DNA from: Geosiphon pyriformis
Taxonomy: Eukaryota; Glomeromycota; Glomeromycetes; Archaeosporales; Geosiphonaceae
Assembly (NCBI GenBank): GCA_016748015.1
Contig: JAAOMT010000703.1
Span: 112,099-176,098, forward strand
Reading direction: 5' to 3'
Length of the DNA stretch: 64,000 bases
Part shown: positions 45,503 to 56,870 of the stretch, in pieces
Layout of the letters: the number at the start of each line of letters is the position of its first letter
How positions within the stretch are numbered: the first letter of the stretch is position 1
Program-made: the position numbers and the translations under genes
Notes under the pieces: generated by a model
The model's input: the letters and a program-made list of their open reading frames with translations, nothing else
The model's database searches: none
What the model was told of the DNA's origin: nothing

Positions 45503-46002
45503 TAAGAGTATTAGAAACAGAAAAGACAGATTTCATTCAAGAATCTAATTCAGAATCAATACTCACAACTCATTAATTATTTTATACTCTTTCTTTCAAA
45601 AAGTAGTTTTCTATAACTTAAAGTAAAATCAAATCACATATTAATAAAATATTAATTACCACTTGAATCCATATTATTATTACTTAATTAAAAAAATATT
45701 AAACACTTTTATTTTATTAATACTACATGTTAATAGAATTTAATATTTGATTACACTAAACCAATAGTTCTTAATTATAACTATTAATGGAATACTAATT
45801 TCTTAATTTTTTTTTTATTTTTTTTTATTTTTTTATTTTTTTTTTGTTTGTTTTGTTAATTTATTAACTGATTAACAGAATTAAGCATTGAGTATTTTGA
45901 TATTAAAAATAACCTAGTAAAAGACCCAAAAATAAGAGTATAGAACTCGAAAATTAAGGATAGCTTACTAGAAAGACATAACTGTCAGAATAAACTGGCT
46001 AC

Positions 46003-46826
46003 TATTACAGATGATTATTTGGGGTCTCAAATTAAATAACAAATTTGTAACTTGGTGCTTGGTTGGTATTCTGGTAGATATCTGAAGATTTGTTGTAGAG
46101 TTTTTTGTATAATAGATAGAGATTTGATGATGATATGATTGGTGAGTTGTTTTTCCAATTTCTGTCTTCAGCATGGTGGCTGGTTTAATCTGGCAGTCAT
46201 GCCTTTCTGGTAAGCTATCTATTAATATATATATTCTTACTTTTATCTCTGGGTCTTTTACCAAGCTATCTGTGATGTCAATAATTTAGTGCTTTAATTC
46301 TTAATTAATTAGTACACAACAATAAGATCAAAACAAGAAAGAAAATAAAGACAATAAAAAAAAAGATAAAGAAATAAATGAAAACAATTGCAAGTTAGTA
46401 TTCCATTAATAGCCATGATTAAGAGCTATTGTTTCAGTGTTTTTAAGTATTAATCATTATTAACATGAAGTGTTAATAGTGGAGAGTGAATTGAAATAGT
46501 GAATAATTATTTATTTAATATTTATGAATGAAAGATTGCTTAGATCAAATCTAAACTGGGAGGTTTTTTAACTAAAAGATTCTGTTTTTTCTACTTTTAG
46601 CACTACTGCTATATATACATAATTGAGATTTCTTAATTCCTCAATTTTTTACACCAGGAATTCTAGAATTCCTGAATCCTGCAATTCTTTTGAGAGGAAT
46701 TCTGGAATTCTAGAATTCTGGAATTCTGCAATTCCTTTAAGAGGAATCCTGAAATTCCACATTTATTGTGTTTACTTCTGATTGGCTAATTTATGCTAGT
46801 ATCCTTTTTATATTCTATGAGTAACA
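46003..46826 (-). repeat. 3' LTR of element B
   Basis: Partner of 56089-56946. First base pair reads TA instead of TG, a G-to-A change. Differences from the partner are nearly all transitions in the first 300 bases. It holds the GGAATTC array (46650-46770). Confidence 0.92.
46650..46770 (-). repeat. 8-bp GGAATTCT array in U3 of element B 3' LTR
   Basis: TTCTAGAA at 46661, then TTCTGGAA, TTCTAGAA and TTCTGGAA at 46700, 46708 and 46716, a strict 8-bp step. The motif is palindromic (GAATTC) and contains TTCnnGAA pairs like heat-shock half-sites. The 5' LTR has the same array at 56750-56870. Confidence 0.85.
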
Positions 46827-46842
46827 TTATTTTCTTCTTTTT
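46827..46842 (-). promoter_or_regulatory. Polypurine tract of element B
   Basis: AAAAAGAAGAAAATAA on the minus strand abuts the 3' LTR and overlaps the stop of the tail ORF (GAQY-stop). Confidence 0.85.
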
Positions 46843-47690
46843 AATATTGAGCTCCGTTGAAATCTCCTAAATCTTCTAGCTCTAATTCTCCATTCTTGAG
46901 TAGTTCTTGAACTTCTTTTCCGAGAATTATTTGTGTTATCTTGTTTTGTAATTCTTCAAATTGGGCATTGATTAATTTTCTCATTTGGTTGACAGTAACA
47001 GTGTCTATTTCAGTGTTGAGCAAAATTTCTGGCTGATCTTGAAATCCAGTATGTAGCCAATAAATGGCTTTTGCTTGTGTGATTAAATTGTTTTTTTTCA
47101 CAAATTGTTCTAGTTGTTGTAGTATTGTTGTGTCAAATAATTGTTTTGTCTTATTTGTGTATAGATTTTGAATGTTCATGTGTTGTTCCAAATAAAAGTA
47201 ACAAAAGTTTTTTGGAAATTGTTGTATTCACCAATTCTATGTTTCTATATTTAACTCTTGATATTGGATGACTTTGGATTGTGTTTTTATCACCAGTTTC
47301 ACTTTTACTATTATTTTGTCAACAGTGTTTTCTGTTTTCCTCCATACTTTATTCCATGGTCTTTTTTTAGTGTTTGTATATTTGATGGTTTGTTGATTGA
47401 TTGTGATTTCTATTTCTTATTATTGAATCAATTGAAAAAGTTGTTGTGCTAGTAAGTAAATATTATTGGTAATTTCTATTTTTCTGGAGTCTTCTGTCAC
47501 ATCTATTATGTCTTTATATATTTTTTTTATTGTTCAATTTTACATGTTTGGTCTAATGATGATAATTGGTTTCAGATCTTATGGAATCTCATCTGGTTGT
47601 ATTAATATTCTCTGTACTCCTAATTGTGGAATATTACTGGTGAATGTTGATGCTATCTGATAATATGGTTTCAGTCAATCACCATATCCT
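46841..47690 (-). pseudogene. Element B post-integrase tail protein
   Basis: 46841-47191 is an intact 116-codon C-terminal part: LEQFVKKNNL, AIYWLHTGFQDQPEILLN, VTVNQMRKLINAQFEELQ, acidic end and GAQY-stop. Upstream frames (47191-47690) hold AQQLFQLIQ and IEITINQQTIKY, matching element A. The predicted protein is hydrophilic and helix-rich with no membrane segment. I cannot assign a family. Its position, directly before the PPT, is the place where some elements carry env; the composition argues against that. Confidence 0.65.
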
Positions 47691-47699
47691 GCTTTGGCT

Positions 47700-48870
47700 A
47701 AGATTTTGTTGTCCCATCTTAATTTATAAGTTCTATTTCTAAGAATTTCTTCTATGTAAAATAGTCTGTCCTATTTGGGGTCAAATTTTCAACTTCATTG
47801 TTTTTCTGCTTTAATATGATGTAAAAGTACTTTGTCTTTAATCTTGAATTCAATTGGTTTATCTGATAATTGGTTATTGTGTCTTTTTTTTGTTTTTTTT
47901 GTAACTTTTGGATGTTATTAGCTGCTTTTTGTCGTTTGTTTTCCAATGTTTCTATTAAGTTATATGTTTTTCTTAACAATATTCTTTGGAAATTCTCTTC
48001 TGTTATTGGTTCTGTTAGATATGTTTTGACTTCTATCTCAACTGGTAATGTTGCTGTTCTACTATATACTAATTCAAATGGTGTTGCTTCTGTAGTGTCT
48101 TGCTTTATTGTTTGATATGCAAATAGTATTGATGATATAATTAAATCCCATTCATCCTGGTTTTCTTGGCTGATTTTGGCTATTGCTTCACACAGTGTTT
48201 TGTTGAACTTTTCAACTAACCCATTTGTTTGTAGATGGTATGGTGATAATAGTGGTCTTTTTATTCCAAATCTTTGGCTTAATTCTGCTAATGTTTTATT
48301 TACAAAGTAAGTTCCTTGATCAAATAATAATTCTTTTAAACATCCATGTTGACAGATCAGATTTTGATGAACAAATTTGGCAATGGATTCTGCATCTACT
48401 CTTTAAATGGTTTTTGCTTCTAGCCATTTCGTAAGATAATCCATAGCTACTGCAATATATCTGTTGTCTCTACTGGTGATTGTTAATGGTCCAACTAAGT
48501 CAATCCCAATACAATTGAATGGTTGTTCTACTTTGATTGGTCTTAATGGTTCACTGGGTCTTGTTTCTTCTCTTTTTTGACAAGCATCACAATTTTGAAC
48601 ATATTGAATGATGTCTGGATATATTGATGGCCAATAATATCTTTTTTTGGTTCTTTTCATGGTTGTTTCTTTATAAAAATATCCTGTTGTTAGATCTGAA
48701 TATATGTTAAATAATATTGTTTTTTTCTCTGGTTCTGTGATTACTCTGATTGGTTGATCTGAATTTCTTTTGTTTTTCCAGTAAAGTATATTTTGATGGT
48801 TAATAAAATATTTTAATTGTTGTTTTATGTTTTTTTGTTCTTTTTGAGATAATTTCTCCTTGAACAATTG
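47700..48870 (-). pseudogene. Element B integrase
   Basis: 48403-48867 has the zinc-finger end (YSDLTTGYF, both His now Tyr; CDACQ kept) and the first catalytic Asp in GIDLVGPL. Next, in a shifted frame, come LLFDQGTYFVN (second Asp) and LVEKFNKTLCEAIAKIS (Glu). 47752-47979 is the C-terminal helical part. A degraded GPF-like segment (RLFYIEEIL) follows. Two to three stops. Confidence 0.9.
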
Positions 48871-49039
48871 GGTATTTATATAATGTTATAGTTGTTAGTA
48901 TTTTTGTATATTCATCTTTTGTTATATTTTTGGGTTAAAATGTTTTTAGATTTGTCTCATTCACAACAAACCATCAGCATTTCCATTTTTTTTTCCCTTT
49001 TTGTAATGTACTGTATAATTAAATAGTGAAAGTTCTATT

Positions 49040-50300
49040 TTCTATTTAGCATGGCAATTGTCTCTAAATTTTTACTTCTGGATTGAAGTCAATTCTTTGT
49101 GATCTGTATATATTTCAAACTTTTGACTCAAGTATTTTTTCTATTTCATGACTGCCCAATAAATTGCTAAGTGTTCTAATGCTGATGTTCCATAGTTTTT
49201 TTCAGCTGAACTCAAGCTTTGGCTGGCATATGCTACTGAATGTTCTCTTTTATCTGGTTTTTTTTGTGATAGTACTGCTCTCAATGCTTGGCCTAATGCA
49301 TTAGTAGTGATGATGAATAGTTTGCTGTGATCTGGATACATCAATACTGGAGCTTGAATAAGCTTTCTTCTTAATATGTCAAAAGCTTCTTGTTGGTTTT
49401 CTGTCTATTCATACTTCACATTCTTTGTTTGAAGTTGGTGTAGTGGTTGAGCTATTTTGGAAAAATTCTTGATAAAGCAGCAGTAATATCTAGCAAATTT
49501 CAAGAATGCTCTTAATTCTGTGAGATTATTTGGTACTAGAAAGTTTTTGACAATTTCAATTTTGTCTGAATCCATTTTGATTCCATTTTTGCTCACAACA
49601 TGTCTCAAAAACTTGAGTTCAGTTTTTTCAAAAAAGCATTTGTTGGCATTCAGTTTCAATTCTGCTTATCTGAGTCTTTTAAATACTTGTTGTATATAAT
49701 GAAAATGATCATTGAATGTTCTTGAAAACATGTTGGTATTATTTAAGTATGACTATTAGCTTTCATAGTAGTCCAGTGTACACAATTTCCATTAGCCATT
49801 GGAATATGGCTGGTGCATTCATCAATTTGAATGACATAACTTCAAATTCAAAATTTTTTTCTCTTGTGATAAACACTGTTTTTTTTTTGTTGGCTGAATT
49901 CATGATTATTTGCCAGTAACCACTATCTAAATCCAGTGTTAAGAACTATTTATTTCCTCTAAAAGCATTGAATAGTTCTTGAATCTTTGGAGTTAAATAG
50001 CTATTATCTTTGGTTATTCCATTTAGTTTTTGATAATCCACACAGAAACAGATCTTTCCATTCTTTTTCCAGACTAATACCACTGGTGATAACCATGGAC
50101 TCATTGATGGCTAAATTAGCCCATTGTCAAGCATTCAATTGATTTCTTAATGGATGATCTTATGGCTAGCTGGTGGTACTTTATATGCTCTTTGTTTTAT
50201 TGGCATTGTATCTCCAGTCTTGATCTGGTGCTAGATTATGTTAGTTCTGCCAAATTCATTTTTACTGGCAAAGATGTCATTGAAATTGTTGAGTAACATC
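49040..50300 (-). pseudogene. Element B reverse transcriptase and RNase H
   Basis: 49405-49659 has LKFLRHVVSKNGIK and the RT thumb. Upstream broken frames show WLSPVVLVWKKNGK, FCVDYQKLN, TLDLDSGYWQ (motif A Asp kept) and, near 49745, SYLNNTNMF in place of YLDD. 49141-49344 is RNase H (REHSVAYASQSLSSAEKNYGTSALEHLAIYW split here by line), then FEIYTDHKEL. The same double Asp-to-Asn change is seen in element A. 48871-49040 is the broken spacer to integrase. Confidence 0.9.
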
Positions 50301-51160
50301 TTGAGTTGCATCCATTGAAGTAAGTTTAAGTTTCTCAAATTCATCTGTTTCAATTGTTTCAGTTGGAGCAGATAACATTTGCTTTGTTCATTAATGATTT
50401 GTAATGTGATATTCACATATCCACAAAGCTGTGAAAAATCTGAAATGTAGTTTAGTGGTTGATCCTCAACTTCAGTAGTTAAGTATTTGATGATAGTTCC
50501 TTTTGGTATCTCAATAACATTTCTGGTTGTGTTGTAGATGAGAATTTTGATGTTTTTAGGGCTTTTGGCTAATATGTAAAGATTAGTAAGTCCAATCTCT
50601 TCTGATTCACAAATGGTGGCTTCTGCTTCAAACAACTGGGCTTGATTCTTCACTTTTCTTTTTATAGCTAACATATACTGGTTATATGGTGGAATGGAAA
50701 TTGGTTGATGGGTGGAGATAATTTTTCCCTTGTTAACAATTTCTTCCTCTGCCATATTAACTGGTATGTCTATTCTACCTGTTGATCTGAATCTCTGTAT
50801 CTCTTTAGCTGTAATCCCTAATTCTTCTCTGTTTCCCACTGATATTAATTGAGCTACTTTTACCAGAGGTAAGAATATTGTCTGAGCTATTTTGTTATTT
50901 GGGTCTATGGTATATGCTTTTTTTGAGTTATTTTGTAGCATTATAATGATATTTTCTATGTATTCTACATCAATTATTTCTTCTCTAATGTTGATTCCCT
51001 TTTTAGCTAAGCTACTTCTAGATGCTAATTGTATCATTGTTGTTGCTAGAATTTCTAATGCTATTTTGAGATCAATACAGATGCACAAATGAGGTTCCAA
51101 TTTGATGAGATCTTTTCTCAAATATTACAGATCAAACTCTGTATCTGTATCATGTGCACA
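50301..51160 (-). pseudogene. Element B dUTPase domain and Pol linker
   Basis: 50231-51121 is open for 296 codons. dUTPase motifs: DTDTEFDL (motif 1, about 51126-51160, changed from DAGFDL), LASRSSLAKKGINI (motif 2, Arg kept), EEIIDVEYIENIIIMLQN (motif 3, catalytic Asp kept, glycines changed) and KIAQTIFLPLV (motif 4). Motif 5 could be the FRSTGR segment downstream. The rest (EAEATICESEEIGLTNLYI, IPKGTIIKYL) is a conserved linker leading to RT and is also found in elements A and C. This is the best dUTPase copy in the window but motif 1 is altered. Confidence 0.88.
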
Positions 51161-51193
51161 TTCTGGCATGATGTCTTTATTGTTGTTGCTATA

Positions 51194-51745
51194 CTATCTG
51201 AGTTTCTGTTCCTTGAAAAAGTTAGGAAGCATGATGTATGTTTCAGGGTTTAAATCAGAATCTGAATTGCCATTATTTTTCTTGTTCAATTGAGTGGAAC
51301 TGAAACTGTTGTTTTTATCATCATCATTGTCAGAGTTTAAATTGGGATTGAAAGTTGATCCTGATTCCAATGCACAGCTGTTGATTGGTTCCTCCTCTTT
51401 TGGGATTGTATAGATTATGCGGATTGGTGGATTGTAAATAAGATTACATTCATTACAATTTTGAAAGTCATAGAGAATTAAACAATATTGACATAATCGA
51501 GTATTCAACTGCTCTAAACACTGCTTTTGTTCTTCCCTAGTGGGTGCTAAATGCTGGTAATGTTTATGAAATTCTTCTAGGTCATCTTCAATGTTGCCAA
51601 AGATGTCAAAGGTTTGGACATATTCGGGTTCAGAAAGAAATAGAGGATTGTTTTTGATTTCCAGTAGTTTGTTGGTTGTTATGCCTTCTGCTTTTACACT
51701 CACCATTCTCCATAATTTGTGTTTGTTGTGGGAGTATCTTTTCAA
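51194..51745 (-). pseudogene. Element B accessory linker with C2C2 ribbon
   Basis: Open for 183 codons. Contains IWRM-type start (LWRMVSVKAEGI), a helical APTREEQKQCLEQLNT segment, the ribbon LCQYCLILYDFQNCNECNLIYNPP (two CxxC pairs about ten residues apart, 51450-51505), then an acidic Ser/Asn-rich stretch. A single TAG separates it from the dUTPase frame. Matches 61920-62381 in element C and 8160-8555 in A. Likely a zinc-binding spacer or a nucleic-acid contact; function not known. Confidence 0.72.
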
Positions 51746-51824
51746 TTGTCACAATGCTCATTTCCAGACATCATCAATTGATGTGCCCTTGCATATCTAG
51801 TCATTGATTAGAATTGTATACTAA

Positions 51825-52065
51825 CACATTTCATCACATGTTTCTCCTTATCCAGGAATGTTTTTCTATATTCTTTTATCTAGAAGAGTTTTTCTACAAG
51901 CCAAACATGGTTTATTGTCTCATTTCCCAACTTGTTTTAGTCTTCTAAAGCATTTAATAATGCATGAGTGGCAGTAGAATTTGGTTGCTAAAGTGTACTC
52001 CTTATTGTCGCCACAACAAGCACCCATTGACAACAATCTTTTGCCACAATTGACACATACCAGTT
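51825..52065 (-). pseudogene. Element B eight-Cys accessory module
   Basis: Minus strand reads CVNCGKRLLSMGACC, KFYCHSC, PCLACRKTLLD, GETCDEMCQYTILIND in one frame with stops at two or three Trp-like positions. Four Cys pairs with constant spacing are shared with A and C. Lies between protease and ribbon. I cannot match it to a named zinc finger. Confidence 0.72.
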
Positions 52066-52474
52066 TTGGGCAATGATAAGTGGATTGTTGGGATGTAATA
52101 TAGAAATTATAAGTAATGGTGCTGTCAGGTGTTGGTTTTTCTTCCTTCTCCTTTCCTTTTCACTTTTTATTTTCTTTCCACTCCCAATTTATTAGTTCTT
52201 TCTGGTCATTGTTGGTTTCCTGGACTTGGTCAGTGTTCCAGGTAAGTTTTTTCTTCTGTTTTCTTTTGTTGTTGTCATCTCAGGATAGTATCAGTGGTAG
52301 TTTGTTGTGGTCATTATCAGCTTACGAGACCTGATAAGCTTCCCAGATAGGTTTTTCTTTTTTTTCTTCGAAGTTAATGAGTGGTTGCGTTTTAATGCTA
52401 GATTTGAAATAGCCACACATTGCTGGTACTCATGTGTGTCAGCCATTTTGACTGATTTGCAACTCTTGTGTTGT

Positions 52475-53020
52475 TTAGTCAAGCATTGCATTGGTTTTGG
52501 ATAGCCACTTATTACCAATTAGAGCTTGGTATTGAGTAGTTTTCATGACCAGAACTTTGATTGGTACTGTAATACCATTGACTTTAATTGGGAAGTTGTC
52601 TATTTCACCAATAGAAGTTTTAGTCACTCCATCAGCTGTAATAATTCTGGTGCTGGCAGCATGATCAACTTGGTAACCTAATTGATCTATAAGTTGCTTG
52701 GTAATAATACTGCCAGCTAATCCACTATCTAGAATCAGTTTGATGGTGTGGCCATCAACTTTCACATTAGTGTACATGGCAGTAATTGGTTTGGTGTCAA
52801 GAGCAGCTCCATTAAATAATAAAACTGGTGTAGTTTTCTCGAATTCGAAATAAAAAATAGCTACTAAAGATTTGTCATTGGAGATGGTTGCTAGTGAGAT
52901 ATTGCTGATAAGTGGCTGTTTCTGGTTGGGTTTCAGATTGTTAAAGATGGCATCTTTTGGGGTAATCAAGAGACTTAAATAGTGTTGGAAATTCATATTT
53001 TGGGCATGCCCAGTTCCCAA
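52475..53020 (-). pseudogene. Element B retropepsin-like protease
   Basis: 181 open codons. KLILDSGLAGSIITKQLID holds an intact DSG active site (52721-52729). IGEIDNFPIKVNGITVPIKVLVMK and YQALIGNKWLSKTN follow. It is the best preserved protease here. 52066-52474 joins it to the Cys-rich module through a lysine- and glutamate-rich linker with stops. Confidence 0.9.
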
Positions 53021-53837
53021 ATTCTAAGAGTGTGGTTTTGTTAATTGGTGAGAGGAACTGGAGATTGGTTGGTGAACAACCATCACTGATTTCTAGTTTT
53101 AAGTGACTCTTAATCTGAGATTTTCTGATGTTATTTGAGGTGGGTTTGGTGGCAGTGTTTAAAGTTGTTGGGGTTAATAAATTACTGGTGGCTGTGGTTG
53201 ATATGTTGCTGGCAACTGCAGTTGATAAATTGAATGTTGATATACTGATAATTGATAAATTGGCTGCTGTATTATTGGCAAATAATTCTGATAATATAGC
53301 TCTGAGTTTGGTGAATTATCCAAAGTTTGAAACTAGTGATTAGGGTTTCGATATTAATTTCCCGATTGTTGGTTATTTAAGCAATGGCAGCAGTCAATTT
53401 GTAGGTGTTTTTGTTTATCACAATAGCGGCAAACACGTATTTCCTGTTGTTATTGTTGATTGGTTAACAATATTGAACATAATTAATTATGGAAATAATT
53501 AGAGTTTCCTTGATTATTGCATTGCTGTGGAGTTTGATAGATTGCTTGATTATTGTTAACTAAGTATCCCTCTAATTTTTGATTTATTAATTCACTGAAT
53601 TGCTTCAATTTGGAATCCAAGTCAGATGATCTGTTCATTACTAGATTTACTGTTTGGGTGTGATTGGTCTCTAATTCAGTGGCTTCAAAATTTTTGGCAT
53701 TTGTGATAGCTGCTTGTAGATCAACAGGATGTATTGGACATACGCATTGCAAGATGCTACTGTGTAATCCACAAATAAATTGATTTAGGATCTGGACCAC
53801 TGTAAAATAATTGGCATCGATGGCTTGGATCTGGTGT
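53021..53837 (-). pseudogene. Element B Gag, C-terminal part with CCHC knuckle
   Basis: 53483-53800 continues the capsid (VVQILNQFICGLHSSILQCV) and a coiled linker (SSDLDSKLKQFSELINQKL). The knuckle CRYCDKQKHLQIDC (CX2CX4HX4C) is intact at 53390-53431. The frame resumes the gag 5' part (54723-56000) once the solo LTR is removed: ...LYRNLH then QIQAIDANYF. Confidence 0.87.
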
Positions 53838-54722
53838 TGTTACTTATAAAAAGAAAACAAATATAGAAAATAGCAAACCAATAAGAAAATAGTATTTAGC
53901 ATGTGAGCACATTGCTCAGCAAGGGGGAACAATGTTAGAAATTATGGCACATTACTTAGCAATGTGGAGCAATGTCAGAAAACATGGCATATTACTTAGC
54001 AATATGGAGTAATGTTAGAAAATTAGAGCACATTGCTCAGCAATGTAAGCATTGTTCAAGAAATCATAGCACATCGCTCGGGAATGTGAGCAATCTCATA
54101 GAACATCAATTATGTATATATAGCGATAGCATTAGAAGTAGAAAGATAAGAATCCTTTAGTTAAAAGTTGTCTATTTACAAATATTAAATAAATAAATTA
54201 TTTACCATCCAAATCCACTCTCCACTATCAACACTTCATGTTGAAAGTAATTAATACTTAACCATGTTGGAACAATAGCTCTTGATCATGGCTATTAACG
54301 AGATACTAACTTGCACATCACCTTGGCTTATTTCTTTATTTTCTTTTATTTTCTTTTTTTCTTTGATTTTATTATTATATACTAACTGATTAAGGATTAA
54401 AGTGCTGGGTAATTGACATCACGAATAGCCTAGTAAAAGACCTAGAAATAAGTGTAAAAATTATATATATATATTAACAGATAGCTTACCAGAAGAGTAC
54501 AACTGCCAGAATAAACCAGCCACCAAGCTGAAGACAGAAATTGGGAACACAACTCACCAACCAACTACATTGTCATTGAATCTCTGTTCATTATACAAAG
54601 GACTTAACTCTAAAACCTTCAGATACAACTAATGTATCAGTATTACCAATATTGTCAAAATATTAAGCACCAAGTTACAGATTTGTTATTTGATTTGAAA
54701 CCCCAAATAATCATCTATAACA
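53838..54722 (+). repeat. Solo LTR, C-type, inside element B gag
   Basis: TGTTACTTAT to ATAACA, 885 bases. It matches element C's 5' LTR. Flanks are GTGT (left) and GTGC (right), a 4-bp duplication with one transition. Holds a 40-bp array (53900-54112) and a TATATATAG site (54115-54123). The same family therefore moved after B had inserted into C. Confidence 0.9.
53900..54112 (+). repeat. Five-unit about 40-bp array with dyads in C-type LTR
   Basis: Units resemble gcACATTGCTcAGCAATG then GAGCAATGTtAGAAA. CATTGCT and AGCAATG are inverted partners, and ACATTGCTC pairs with GAGCAATGT, so each unit can fold. Confidence 0.85.
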
Positions 54723-56000
54723 GTGCAGATTCCTGTAGAGGCATCCTAAGTAAGTAGTGACTGCTTTGGTTTTTCCTTGTTTAATGGTTGTGAAGATATT
54801 TGCTAGTCTATTAATCCTGTTATTATTGCTGAAGTATCTTAAGAACTTAATTTTGAATGCATTGAAATCTTGGGGTTTGTTGACCAGGCTTTGGTACCAT
54901 AAATTGACAGTATCCTGGAAAAAATATGGGATGGCTTGTATGGCTCTGGTGTCATTCCATCCATTAGCCGTGATGGCTTTTTCTATATTATTGAGCCATA
55001 CTTGTATGTTGTTCTTCTTATCTGTGAATTTCTTGAGTTTTGCTATTGGAGTGTAGGTCATTAGATCTACATTTAGTTGCTGTGGTGATTAAAGTGATAA
55101 TTGAATTTGGAGTTGTGGCAGTGTCTGTTGTTGTGAAGCAACTGGTGGTGGGTTAATGACAATGACTGAAAATAAATGTTGTTGATTATTAATGTCAGGG
55201 TTTTGATCATTTTGATTTTACTAATTTTGAAAATTCAAAGTTTTGACTTTCAGATTTTCTAAATTTAGATTTTGCTAAGTCTGAAAGTTTGGGGTTCCAA
55301 TGTCTGGATTTTCTGGAATCAGGTTCTGGTAAGTAAATTCTTGATCTTTAGCTTTTTTTTTTTCTCTTCGTCTGATTTTGTTATCTCCCAGGAACTTGCA
55401 TTTCTGAAATCTGGTTGAGATGGCAGTGATCAGAATCCTAATGGCATTGGCAATCACAATTTAAATCTTTCAAAATAATCACCATAAGTTCTTAATAATT
55501 CTGCTTTTTTTTGTTTACTTTGAAATGGGAGTTGTCCAAATGTTGATGTTATGTTTGATGTGGATACACCTGTTGATGAGATATTGATAGTGCTTCTAGA
55601 TATATAGTGGTATAATGGATTGGTTGGTAATTCAACTCTGGTTTTCTTCCAAGTGGATAGTTGTATCCTTTGGAGTGTCACTGCTAGTGTTTGCAGTTTT
55701 CTTTTTTTTTACTGGAATATGTAATTGGGTATCTTTGTTAGGTGTGATATTCAATTTCTTTATTGATTTCTGTGATGATAGATGCAAAATTGTGGTTTGT
55801 TGATAGGCTAGTGTTTTGAATTAATTTATTGTAAAAGGTTTCTCTTGCTGACTCAGTATTTACTGGTGTTCTTAACAGATAGACAATTTTCTTGTTGACA
55901 TAGAAATTGAAGACTGATTCCGCTGATATGTGATTATGGTTTAATCCCAAATGTTAATAGTAGTGTTAAAATAAGGATTTCGTGAATTCTAAATGGTTTG
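54723..56000 (-). pseudogene. Element B Gag, N-terminal and capsid part
   Basis: 55738-55950 is the N-terminal part (HISAESVFNFYVNKKIVYLL, matching A's N-part). 55454-55681 is a linker. 54711-55061 is capsid: MTYTPIAKLKKFTDKKNN, VWLNNIEKAITANGWND, AIPYFFQDTVNLWYQSL, KIKFLRYFSNNNR and VTTYLGCLYRNLH at the solo LTR border. Stops separate the pieces. Confidence 0.87.
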
Positions 56001-56069
56001 CTCCTATTCTTTCTGATTCTGCCACTTTTGGAATAGGTATAATTGGTGCTGGTTTTCTATAGAATTATA

Positions 56070-56086
56070 TCTTACAGGGAGCATCA
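56070..56086 (-). promoter_or_regulatory. Primer-binding site of element B
   Basis: TGATGCTCCCTGTAAGA on the minus strand, two bases after the 5' LTR. Elements A and C have TGGTG here, so the G-to-A change would weaken pairing with the tRNA CCA end. Confidence 0.72.
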
Positions 56087-56695
56087 AATGTTACAGATAA
56101 TTATTTGGGGTCTCAAATCAAATAACAAATCTATAACTTGGTGCTTGGTTAGTATTCTGGTGAATATCTAAAGGTTTTGTTGTAAAGTTCTTTGTATAAT
56201 GGACAAAGATTTGATGATGATGTGGTTGGTAAGTTGTTTTTCTAATTTCTGTCTTCAGCATGGTGGCCAGTTTAATCTGGCAGTTGTGTCCTTCTGGTAA
56301 GCTATCTATTAATATATATATTTTTACCCTTATCTCTGGGTCTTTTACCAGGCTATTTGTGACATCAATAATTCAATGCTTTAATTCTCAATCAATTAGT
56401 ACACAACAATAAGATCAAAACAAGAAAAAAAATAAAAACAATAATAAAAAAGATAAAGAAATAAATAAAAGCAATTACAAGTTAGTATCCCGTCAATAGC
56501 CATAATCAAGAGCTATTGTTTTAGTGTTTTTAAGTATTAATCACTATCAACATAAAGTGTTAATAGTGGAGAGTGGATTGAGATAGTGAATAATTATTCA
56601 TTTAATATTTGTGAATAGAAGGGTGCTTAGATCAAATCTAAACTAGGAGGTCTTCTAACTAAAGGATTCTGTCTTTTTTACTTTTAACACTACTG

Positions 56696-56708
56696 CTATA
56701 TATACATA
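56696..56708 (-). promoter_or_regulatory. Putative TATA box of element B 5' LTR
   Basis: A TATATATA-type site follows the U3 array in element orientation; the same arrangement occurs in C and D. Confidence 0.5.
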
Positions 56709-56749
56709 ATTGAGATTTTTCAATTCCTTAATTTTTCACACCAGGAATC

Positions 56750-56870
56750 TTAGAATTTCTGGAATCCTGCAATTCTTTTGAAAGGAATTCTGGAATTCTG
56801 GAATTCTGCAATTCCTTGTACAAGAATTCTAAAATTCCTGGAATTCTGCAATTCTTCTAAGAAGAATCTT
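56750..56870 (-). repeat. GGAATTC-type array in U3 of element B 5' LTR
   Basis: TTCTGGAA at 56788 and 56796, with further diverged TTCnnGAA pairs on both sides. Matches the array at 46650-46770. Confidence 0.82.

Larger units (their letters stand above)
45231..46002 (+). repeat. Element C 5' LTR, left part
   Basis: Starts TGTTACTCAT and aligns with the solo LTR at 53838-54722 (same 40-bp array, same gctcttaattatg and agcttacta segments). It is cut at 46002 by element B; the rest of the LTR resumes at 56947. The cut gives flanks CTAC and CCAT, a 4-bp target duplication that has diverged by two transitions. Confidence 0.88.

Noticed and set aside
46841-47191. Envelope gene after integrase in element B
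   Set aside because: The predicted product is hydrophilic, with no signal peptide, no membrane helix and no cleavage-like site.
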